A DNA stretch of 5,459 nucleotides from assembly GCA_934661135.1 (NCBI GenBank), contig CAKUJA010000124.1, forward strand, positions 1 to 5,459. The letters are read 5' to 3'. Source of the DNA: an uncultured Oscillospiraceae bacterium. Lineage in GTDB: Bacteria; Bacillota; Clostridia; Oscillospirales; Oscillospiraceae. The position numbers and the translations under genes are program-made. Of the stretch, positions 1 to 4,473 are shown in pieces; position 1 is the stretch's first letter, and each line of letters opens with the position of its first letter. The notes beneath the pieces are model-generated. The model ran no database searches, was not told the DNA's origin, and saw only the letters and a list, made by a program, of their open reading frames with translations.

Positions 1-923
1 TTTCGCATCGTGCGCGCGTAGTATTTCTTGTATGCCCGCTGCTGCACCTGCCAGACTTCATTGTTCGCAACTTTGTCTTTGAAGCTGCTGGCCGCGCCGA
101 TCTCCCGGCAGGTTTTACTTGGGTCCTCCGGCGCTGGCCCTGCGCAGTAGGCAAAGGTCGCGCCCGGCGTCTGCAAAAACCAGCGCCCGCAGTTGGCGCA
201 GCGCTTCGGAACGAACCCACGCTGCAAGCCCTTCATAAACTCCACATAGGCAAAATCAAGCAGCCGGTCAAAGTACATTTTTTCGACCACCTCCGCCTCG
301 CGCCCTGTGCCGCGAATGCAGAACTGCGCATTCACCTTCGGCGCATCCACCTCCGAATCTGCGCCAAGGCTGACGCCGCTGACAAACGGCTCCAAGCCTT
401 TTTTCTCGATCTGTTGTGCCAGAGAAGTTTTTCTCTGGCCCTTTTTCTTTTCAAATACCGCGTCGGCAAAAACACCATCGAGGAACCACGCATACCGTTC
501 CTGAATCAATCGGATGGCGTCCATCTGCTCCTGCATGAATCTCGGCAACGTATCGTCCTGCATCACATACTCGCGGAACGCTTCCTGCGCTTCGCCCACA
601 AATAATTCACTCACATCCATGCTTGCAAACAGCTGAACGTCATTCCAATACAGGCGGTAAAGCGGTAAAGATGCAAATCCATTCGTCACAGCCTGAAACG
701 CCCGCGCTGCCTGCTCTGCATCCTTTTCTGCAACGGTCTTCCGATATTGATCCAATAATTCTTGAAACGGCGCAGCGTCAAGATTCAGAATTTCCGTCAG
801 CACAGCGCCGTAGGGCTGCATCGTCGGATGGGATTCGACCCAATAGCCGGAAGCGCCGAACTCCACCTTCGTATTGGTGCGCGGCCGATGAAAATCCAAT
901 AAATCTTTCCCAAAAACGCCCAT
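1..923 (-). CDS. DUF6076 family protein with C-terminal Cys4 zinc-ribbon-like motif (3' end beyond window)
   Basis: An uninterrupted minus-strand frame runs from ATG at 923-921 to the left edge (307 complete codons, no stop). The start is set by AAAGGAGG at 940-933, nine bases upstream. The protein begins MGVFGKDLLDFHRPRTNTKV. Its first ~230 residues look mostly helical and carry no motif I can name. The C-terminal part has CANC (Cys242, Cys245), YCAG (Cys260) and KTCRE (Cys272), followed by a basic Lys/Arg/Tyr-rich stretch ending YKKYYARTMR at the edge. I recognise this Cys pattern and layout from the DUF6076 family, common in clostridial genomes and mobile elements and of unknown function. 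A zinc-binding, perhaps nucleic-acid-binding, C-terminus is inference. It is transcribed divergently from the RepA-like gene, so it could be cargo or a regulator of that region. Several plus-strand open frames across it are shadows. Confidence 0.85.
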   Translation of the reverse strand, partial: MGVFGKDLLDFHRPRTNTKVEFGASGYWVESHPTMQPYGAVLTEILNLDAAPFQELLDQYRKTVAEKDAEQAARAFQAVTNGFASLPLYRLYWNDVQLFASMDVSELFVGEAQEAFREYVMQDDTLPRFMQEQMDAIRLIQERYAWFLDGVFADAVFEKKKGQRKTSLAQQIEKKGLEPFVSGVSLGADSEVDAPKVNAQFCIRGTGREAEVVEKMYFDRLLDFAYVEFMKGLQRGFVPKRCANCGRWFLQTPGATFAYCAGPAPEDPSKTCREIGAASSFKDKVANNEVWQVQQRAYKKYYARTMR

Positions 924-980
924 GTGCGTGCGCCTCCTTTGTAGAGAATGTATTTTCACTCGTGTAGTGTATGCGGATAA

Positions 981-1009
981 ATGATACATTACCTATTGTA
1001 GAATGTCAA
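981..1009 (-). promoter_or_regulatory. Sigma70-type promoter for the DUF6076 gene
   Basis: Reading leftward, TTGACA (1009-1004) is followed by a 17-base spacer and TATCAT (986-981): a perfect -35 and a 5/6 -10 at ideal spacing. The predicted start near 974 leaves a leader of about 50 bases before the ATG at 923. The leader contains one copy of the 16-bp repeat. Confidence 0.7.
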
Positions 1010-1024
1010 TGGCTGTGCTATCAT
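996..1024 (+). promoter_or_regulatory. Candidate extended -10 promoter for the RepA-like gene
   Basis: TTGTAG (996-1001), a 17-base spacer and TATCAT (1019-1024) preceded by TG-C (1016-1018) form an extended -10 arrangement with a weak -35 (3/6). It overlaps the -35 of the leftward promoter, so the two would probably compete. A second option is TTGTAG (1029-1034), 18 bases, TATAAC (1053-1058). Both -35 elements lie inside TTGTAGA repeats, so the repeats themselves may be creating the apparent match. Confidence 0.4.
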
Positions 1025-1084
1025 CCGATTGTAGATTTGTAGAGAATGTATCTATAACAAATAAAATCGAAATGAAGTGAAAAA

Positions 1085-1756
1085 ATGACTAAACTGGAAA
1101 CCATCAACGCAGAAGATCTGCAAAATCGGACGTATGAACCAACGCCGTTTCTCGTCGACGAACTCATTCCGGAAGGCTTGCATATCCTCGCGGGTGCGCC
1201 GAAGATCGGCAAATCGTGGCTGGCACTGTGGCTCTGCTTGTGCGTTTCGCAGGGGCAGCCGCTCTGGAATTTCGTGGTGACGCAGGGCGAAGTTCTGTAT
1301 CTCAGTTTGGAAGATTCCTACCGGCGCATCCAGTCGCGGCTCTTTGATCTGACCGAGGACGCGCCGCCGACACTGCACTTTGCAATCCTGGCCGACACGC
1401 TCAAGCACGGATTGGAGCAACAGATCGAGCAGTTTTTGACAGAGCATCCGACCACAAAGCTTGTTGTGATCGATACATTACAGCGTGTCCGTAGCGCAGG
1501 CGGTGACAGCAATCTGTACGCAAATGATTATCAGGATGTCGGACTTCTCAAACAGCTTGCGGACAGGCATCATATTGCCATCCTGCTGATTCACCATCTG
1601 CGGAAACTCCACGATGACGATCCGATGAACATGATCTCCGGTTCAACGGGCTTAAGCGGCGCGGCTGACTCTGCCTTTGTGCTGCAAAAGAACGCGCGAA
1701 GCGCCAACGCCGCATCCCTGCATTGCACTGGGCGTGACATCCCGGATCGAACGTGA
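1085..1756 (+). CDS. RepA-like AAA/RecA-fold ATPase (replicative helicase type), N-terminal part ended by a premature TGA
   Basis: This 223-residue product has a RecA-type P-loop fold related to RSF1010 RepA and other hexameric helicases. Visible motifs are Walker A GAPKIGKS (residues 37-44), an acidic LSLED segment (73-77), Walker B LVVID (126-130) and LIHHLRK (168-174), typical of this family, followed by GSTGLSGAADS. It would act on the excised circular element, unwinding DNA during replication. The start is ATG at 1085 after a purine-rich but weak ribosome site (GAAGTG). The frame ends at TGA 1754-1756 in the middle of the conserved GRDIPDR region, and the same frame then stays open to 2146. 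Family members of this kind are usually about 350 residues with a C-terminal winged helix, so this is a truncated product. The ATPase core itself looks intact. It may be non-functional or partly active. Confidence 0.8.
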   Translation: MTKLETINAEDLQNRTYEPTPFLVDELIPEGLHILAGAPKIGKSWLALWLCLCVSQGQPLWNFVVTQGEVLYLSLEDSYRRIQSRLFDLTEDAPPTLHFAILADTLKHGLEQQIEQFLTEHPTTKLVVIDTLQRVRSAGGDSNLYANDYQDVGLLKQLADRHHIAILLIHHLRKLHDDDPMNMISGSTGLSGAADSAFVLQKNARSANAASLHCTGRDIPDRT

Positions 1757-2146
1757 AAGTTGGAGCTTGGCGAGGACGATCACGTCTGGAAGCTGCTTGC
1801 AGACAGCAAAACTTGCAGCGGCGCTTCTAGGATTTCCGCGCTTCAGCTCGTGCATCTTTTCTCTGCGTTGCTCAGTGCCGATCCTGCATATACCGGCACA
1901 CCATCGGCACTGTCCGCAAAGATCGACCCTGACGGAAGCCTTGGGATCACGCCGAAAAAAGTGACCCGTCTGGTGCTGGAAAACGTTGAGACTCTAAGGG
2001 AAAACGGGATTCTGGTCAAGATCTACCGCAGCAACGGAAAGCGGCTGATCTCGCTTCGGAGTGCCGAAAGTGCCGATCTTCCCACCGTGGGAAGCATCGA
2101 CCCTATCGACCCTGTCGGCAGGCCGAGTGCCTGCGCCGCGCCGTGA
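1757..2146 (+). pseudogene. Detached C-terminal winged-helix part of the RepA-like protein
   Basis: This continues the RepA-like gene in the same reading frame after the TGA at 1754-1756; with that codon read through, 1085-2146 would give a 353-residue protein of normal family size. Residues near TPSALSAKID and TPKKVTRLVLENVETL, then NGKRLISL, resemble a winged-helix module. The only candidate start is a TTG at 1760, with no convincing Shine-Dalgarno and no internal ATG in frame, so independent translation is doubtful. The tail contains SAESAD and IDPIDP, encoded by 9-bp tandem repeats. The stop at 2144-2146 falls in the loop of the hairpin at 2137-2152. A point nonsense mutation is the simplest reading; a sequencing error cannot be excluded. 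Confidence 0.65.
2060..2113. repeat. Two 9-bp-period tandem repeats flanking a 17-bp palindrome
   Basis: AGTGCCGA occurs at 2060-2067 and 2069-2076. CTTCCCACCGTGGGAAG (2078-2094) is an inverted repeat with 8-bp arms around one central base. ATCGACCCT occurs at 2096-2104 and 2105-2113. All lie in the 3' end of the RepA-like frame. The 9-bp period matches the protein repeats SAESAD and IDPIDP, so the tandem parts may be coding low complexity, but the palindrome is not explained that way. Confidence 0.55.
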
Positions 2147-2209
2147 GGCGCGTGTCGCCGCTGTGTGCGGCTTTGCGCCCCGGCTGCGGGTGTGTGCGCG
2201 GCGCAGCCG

Positions 2210-2239
2210 AAAAAGCCCACGTTGCGCCAACGTGCGGGC
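2210..2239 (-). terminator. Second possible leftward intrinsic terminator
   Basis: On the minus strand CACGTTG (2234-2228), loop GCG and CAACGTG (2224-2218) can be extended by GCC/GGC (2239-2237 with 2217-2215) across a 2-base bulge, followed by TTTTT (2214-2210). It has the same orientation as the one at 2279-2301, giving a tandem pair facing the 3' end of the RepA-like gene. Confidence 0.3.
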
Positions 2240-2278
2240 AAGTTCCGGAGCAGCGCAGAGAAGTCCCGCCGCGGCGGG

Positions 2279-2301
2279 AAAAATCCTCCCGTTCGGGAGG
2301 A
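2279..2301 (-). terminator. Possible leftward intrinsic terminator
   Basis: On the minus strand TCCTCCC (2301-2295), loop GAAC and GGGAGGA (2290-2284) form a 7-bp stem followed directly by TTTTT (2283-2279). The shape fits a Rho-independent terminator for transcription entering from the right, antisense to mobC. No leftward gene is visible to the right, so it may simply be part of the hairpin array. Confidence 0.35.
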
Positions 2302-2399
2302 GCCAGCATCGCATTTGGCTAGTCGCCGGTCCACCGGCTCCCCGCCAAATGCTGTTTGCGGGCAGAAGCCCGTACCCACTTCATGAAAACGGAGGAAAG

Positions 2400-2732
2400 A
2401 TGAAAAAAGACAAGCAATTCAGCATTCGAATCTCGGAGCAGGATTTGGAAACGATACGACGAAAAGCGGCGCAGGCGCACATGAGTCAGAGCGATTATGT
2501 GACTGCGTGTTGTCTCGGAAAACATATCATAATTCTTGATGGCTTGAAGGAAGTCCTGCGGCAACAGAAGGCAATTGGCAACAACCTCAACCAGCTGGCA
2601 GTGCTGGCGAACATAGGCAAAGTACAGTTCGCCAATTTGGATTCTGCTGCGCAGGAGTTTTCCAAGATCAACACTGCCCTGCGGGAGTTGCAGGAGGGAG
2701 GTGCGACGAAATCGCGATCGTCCATTTCGTGA
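2400..2732 (+). CDS. mobC: MobC-type relaxosome accessory protein
   Basis: A 110-residue protein beginning MKKDKQFSIRISEQDLETIR. The N-terminus resembles a ribbon-helix-helix DNA-binding module (beta strand QFSIRIS, then two helices with SQSDYV), and the C-terminus (about 45-100) is the helical MobC region with the family-typical KAIGNNLNQLAVLAN. MobC proteins bind near nic at oriT and help the relaxase reach its strand. ATG 2400 is chosen because GGAGG (2391-2395) lies four bases upstream and because the family N-terminus starts here; the frame is open further upstream only because that region is GC-rich. It sits directly after the stem-loop array and overlaps the next gene, so it is probably the first gene of the mobilization operon. 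Confidence 0.88.
   Translation: MKKDKQFSIRISEQDLETIRRKAAQAHMSQSDYVTACCLGKHIIILDGLKEVLRQQKAIGNNLNQLAVLANIGKVQFANLDSAAQEFSKINTALRELQEGGATKSRSSIS
2697..2713 (+). promoter_or_regulatory. Shine-Dalgarno GGAGGT facing an ATC codon: possible true relaxase start
   Basis: GGAGGT (2697-2702) lies eight bases before ATC (2711-2713), which is in frame with the relaxase and would add six residues, (M)AIVHF, before the GTG at 2729. The GTG itself has no Shine-Dalgarno at normal distance. ATC is a rare permitted start in bacterial code 11. Either initiation occurs at ATC, an ancestral ATG was mutated, or GTG is used by coupling to mobC termination. Confidence 0.45.
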
Positions 2733-3589
2733 ATTACAAAAAAGGTACGCAGACGCGCGGGTGCATGAAAAGTGTCATGCGCTACGTTTCCCAACTCGGC
2801 AAGACGCTTTGGGACGGTCAGCAGCTCGTCAGCGGCATTGGCTGCCAGCCGGAAACGGCGTTCGACGAATTCCTGAGTACGAAGCTGCTGCATCATAAAG
2901 ACGGCGGCGTGATGTTCTATCACATGGTGCAAAGCTTCCCGAAAGGTGCGAACATTGATCCTCGCACAGCGCACGAAGCAGCACGCAGATTGGCTGGATA
3001 CTTCGAGGGCTGCGAGGTGCTGGTCTGCACGCACGTCGACCGCGAGCATATCCACTCGCACTGCATCATCAACAGTGTGAACTTCGAGACGGGTAAGAAG
3101 GTACACATGGCAGACGAACAGATTCAGGAGCTGCGCATCCGCAACGACCAGATTTGTGAAGAACTGGGACTGCCGAAATTCCAGAGAGATGAGCAAAAAC
3201 ATTCCCGCGGAATGTCCAATGCGGAATATTACACGGCATCTAAAGGTGAGAGCTGGAAGTTTGAGCTGATGCGCGTGATCGACGAGTGTATGCGGTATGC
3301 CGCCAGCCGCGAGGATTTTCTGGCACTACTCCGCGCCGAGGGATACGGCGCGACATGGACGGACAACCGCAAAAGCATCACCTACACCACGCCAGACGGC
3401 CGCAAGTGCCGTGACAGCAAGCTACACATGACAAAATACCTAAAAGAAAATATGGAGGAAGAATATGGATACAGAACGAAGAATGACAACACAAGAAATG
3501 TTGACGCAGCACAAAAAGCTGATGGACGAGGCACAGCAGTTGGAAACCAGCGTGATGGTCACGGAGCGGAACTGGAGCGCGCTGCTTGA
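2729..3589 (+). CDS. MobA/VirD2-like relaxase (MOBP-type mobilization nuclease)
   Basis: This protein would nick oriT, stay attached to the 5' end through a tyrosine and pilot the strand. From GTG 2729 it is 286 residues. Motif I is probably MKSVMRYVSQ, with Tyr19 the candidate nucleophile. A conserved-looking segment GGVMFYHMVQSF spans 59-70. The metal-binding motif is THVDREHIHSHCIIN (101-115), giving Asp104, His109, His111 and Asn115 in the D-x4-H-x-H-x3-N order of the PF03432 family; His102 and His107 are also present. GTG 2729 overlaps the mobC stop (GTGA), suggesting coupling, but the homologous N-terminus probably begins six codons earlier at ATC 2711. The last 41 codons overlap the next gene and encode a polar, low-complexity tail. 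It is short beside relaxases that carry long C-terminal domains. Confidence 0.87.
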   Translation: MNYKKGTQTRGCMKSVMRYVSQLGKTLWDGQQLVSGIGCQPETAFDEFLSTKLLHHKDGGVMFYHMVQSFPKGANIDPRTAHEAARRLAGYFEGCEVLVCTHVDREHIHSHCIINSVNFETGKKVHMADEQIQELRIRNDQICEELGLPKFQRDEQKHSRGMSNAEYYTASKGESWKFELMRVIDECMRYAASREDFLALLRAEGYGATWTDNRKSITYTTPDGRKCRDSKLHMTKYLKENMEEEYGYRTKNDNTRNVDAAQKADGRGTAVGNQRDGHGAELERAA

Positions 3590-3932
3590 AATGCAGGACA
3601 GGCTGTTTCGGCAGCAGATGCAGTTGGACACGGACCTGAAAACGCTCCTGACGAAGCAGGAAGCACAGGAAGCCCTGACCGCGATGCAGGCGAGCGCGAC
3701 AGAGTTCGCAGGACAGGCTGGGAGCCTGAACGAGAAGTATTCTTCCGGCTGCAAGGCGCTGACCGAGAGTACGAAGATTGCCCTGACCGAGACTCTGAAC
3801 GATACGAAGAAACAGCTTTCGAATACGGTGCAGGAGACGCGGAAGAAAATCCGGACGTGCGCGTGGATCTCGATTACCGCAGTGATCTTGTGCGCGGCGC
3901 TGTGCGCCTTGGCCGTGCTGTGGAGCAGATGA
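3465..3932 (+). CDS. Coiled-coil, C-terminal membrane-anchored mobilization-associated protein
   Basis: A 155-residue protein I do not recognise by family. Residues about 8-130 are rich in Glu, Gln, Lys and Leu with heptad-like spacing, suggesting a long coiled coil, and residues about 132-153 (AWISITAVILCAALCALAVL) form one hydrophobic membrane segment, leaving a two-residue tail. No signal peptide is present, so a tail-anchored inner-membrane protein with a cytoplasmic rod is likely. ATG 3465 follows GGAGG (3454-3458) by six bases, well inside the relaxase gene, so the two overlap by 125 bp in different frames. The overlap recalls ColE1, where mbeB and mbeD lie inside the relaxase gene mbeA. 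A role tethering the relaxosome to the membrane or coupling protein is inferred from position and topology only. Confidence 0.75.
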   Translation: MDTERRMTTQEMLTQHKKLMDEAQQLETSVMVTERNWSALLEMQDRLFRQQMQLDTDLKTLLTKQEAQEALTAMQASATEFAGQAGSLNEKYSSGCKALTESTKIALTETLNDTKKQLSNTVQETRKKIRTCAWISITAVILCAALCALAVLWSR

Positions 3933-4075
3933 CGGACGATGTTCCACAACGTGATGCATCCACCATGCCGCCGCACATCGACAGCAAGCGCCGCAAGAAG
4001 TTCCGGCAAAGGAAAACCGCCCTCGGCCACGCTGAGGACGATCATGTGGATTGGACAATGGAACAGCACTTATAA
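3929..4075 (+). CDS. Small basic protein, unknown function
   Basis: A 48-residue frame starts at ATG 3929, which overlaps the preceding stop as ATGA, a typical translational-coupling arrangement; GGAG at 3922-3925 is close upstream. The product has an acidic start (MTDDVPQ), a strongly basic centre (SKRRKKFRQRKTALGH) and an acidic end (AEDDHVDWTMEQHL). I cannot assign a family. The basic patch could bind nucleic acid. The frame is also open upstream inside the coiled-coil gene, but the overlapping ATG is the sensible start. Position in the mobilization operon and the compact overlap favour a real gene; short length keeps confidence moderate. Confidence 0.55.
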   Translation: MTDDVPQRDASTMPPHIDSKRRKKFRQRKTALGHAEDDHVDWTMEQHL

Positions 4076-4080
4076 AAACA

Positions 4081-4096
4081 GCCTCCAGCGGGAGGC
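4081..4096 (+). promoter_or_regulatory. Hairpin just upstream of the next gene's ribosome site
   Basis: GCCTCC (4081-4086), loop AGCG and GGAGGC (4091-4096) form a 6-bp stem ending four bases before AAGGA. There is no T-tract, so it is not an intrinsic terminator. It hides a GGAGG that could otherwise act as a decoy Shine-Dalgarno, or it could affect translation or RNA processing between the two genes. Confidence 0.4.
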
Positions 4097-4109
4097 AGAA
4101 AGGAAGCCT

Positions 4110-4394
4110 ATGAAAAAGGACTGGGAGATTTATCGGGACACCGGTATTCTCGGCGGATATATGCCGGAGTGTGCAAAACTTCGGCAAACAGAGAATGGTG
4201 AAGTCGCAACTGTTTTCCGGGACACAACAACTTGTATGGAAGAAGACTGCATCACAAAACAGCGCGAGATGCTGATCGGCGGCAGACGGTTCTGTATCAC
4301 GTCTGTATTTCCGGCAGAACCTTCCGCAACGCCGACGGACAAGCTGATTGCCTGCATCGACGCGGAACTGGAAAAGGAAGCGCACAGCGCATAA
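4110..4394 (+). CDS. Small transposon-type protein, TnpW-like C-terminus
   Basis: A 94-residue protein beginning MKKDWEIYRDTGILGGYMPE. The C-terminal half, with REMLIGGRRFCITSVFP and then TPTDKLIACIDAELEKE, has the layout of small TnpW-type proteins encoded next to Tn4451-like serine recombinases: a beta hairpin from IGG-x-x-F/Y-x-V/I-x-S-x-F followed by a K-x-x-x-L helix. That link is by pattern memory, not alignment. ATG 4110 follows AGGA (4101-4104) by five bases; the open frame upstream has no such support and runs antiparallel to the composition of a normal protein. It has four cysteines, two of them in TTTCMEEDC. Its place directly upstream of the recombinase suggests a role with that enzyme, unproven. 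Confidence 0.65.
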   Translation: MKKDWEIYRDTGILGGYMPECAKLRQTENGEVATVFRDTTTCMEEDCITKQREMLIGGRRFCITSVFPAEPSATPTDKLIACIDAELEKEAHSA

Positions 4395-4402
4395 AATTCT
4401 CG

Positions 4403-4431
4403 TAGACTTGTGGCAGCTGATGCGGTATACT
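4403..4431 (+). promoter_or_regulatory. Candidate promoter for the serine recombinase
   Basis: TAGACT (4403-4408, 4/6), a 17-base spacer and TATACT (4426-4431, 5/6) lie in the 79-bp gap before the recombinase. The predicted start is near 4438. ACTTGCC occurs at 4429-4435 and again at 4447-4453, with CGTAC twice in between (CCGTACCGTACCG), so a regulator could bind across the start site. Confidence 0.4.
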
Positions 4432-4473
4432 TGCCGTACCGTACCGACTTGCCCCACGGAAAAGGAGGTTACA

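Larger units (their letters stand above)
938..1051 (+). repeat. Iteron-like direct repeats TTGTAGA in the divergent control region
   Basis: The 16-mer TTTGTAGAGAATGTAT occurs exactly twice in the same orientation, at 938-953 and 1036-1051. A shorter copy, TTGTAGAATGT, lies at 996-1006, and a bare TTGTAGA at 1029-1035. The heptamer TTGTAGA therefore occurs four times (939, 996, 1029, 1037), all direct. The first copy is in the DUF6076 leader next to its Shine-Dalgarno; the others overlap or follow the candidate rightward promoters. Either replication iterons for the adjacent RepA-like protein or operators of a shared regulator would fit. Confidence 0.6.
2118..2372. other. Stem-loop array upstream of mobC: candidate oriT and/or single-strand initiation site
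   Basis: The 253-bp gap between the RepA-like frame and mobC holds no gene I can support; its overlapping open frames are GC-rich shadows. It contains nine successive inverted repeats (arms): 2118-2122/2130-2134; 2137-2142/2147-2152 with a GTGA loop; 2157-2161/2167-2171; 2181-2188/2202-2209 (8 bp); 2218-2224/2228-2234 (7 bp); the perfect palindrome 2264-2279; 2284-2290/2295-2301 (7 bp); 2311-2319/2344-2352 (9 bp) enclosing 2325-2330/2333-2338; and 2359-2363/2368-2372. Transfer origins of mobilizable elements usually lie next to mobC and relaxase genes and carry inverted repeats, so oriT is the leading interpretation. I cannot identify the nic site. Confidence 0.5.

Noticed and set aside
623..967. 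Plus-strand open frames across 307-967
   Set aside because: They are shadows of the minus-strand DUF6076 gene, which has a strong ribosome site, promoter and recognisable C-terminus.
938..1051. CRISPR array
   Set aside because: The repeats are short, few and unevenly spaced, and no cas gene is nearby.
1881..1887. ATCCTGC matches (also at 1577 region) resembling an IncP nic core
   Set aside because: They fall inside helicase coding sequence, away from the hairpin array and without an adjacent inverted repeat; a match this short is expected by chance.
2061..2399. 113-codon upstream extension of mobC
   Set aside because: The frame is open, but the composition (Ala, Arg, Pro, Ser) reflects the GC-rich hairpin region; the strong ribosome site and family N-terminus are at 2400.
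2383..2403. Six-codon leader ORF (MKTEER) overlapping the mobC start
   Set aside because: It has no ribosome site and its stop overlaps the mobC ATG only because of the sequence of the mobC Shine-Dalgarno; probably chance.
2495..3202. Minus-strand open frame of 235 codons
   Set aside because: It lies antisense to mobC and the relaxase and has no supported start or recognisable motif.
3378..4457. Long minus-strand open frame of 359 codons
   Set aside because: It spans four plus-strand genes with convincing motifs and ribosome sites, and its translation is rich in Cys, Arg, His and Phe, as expected of an antisense shadow in GC-rich DNA.
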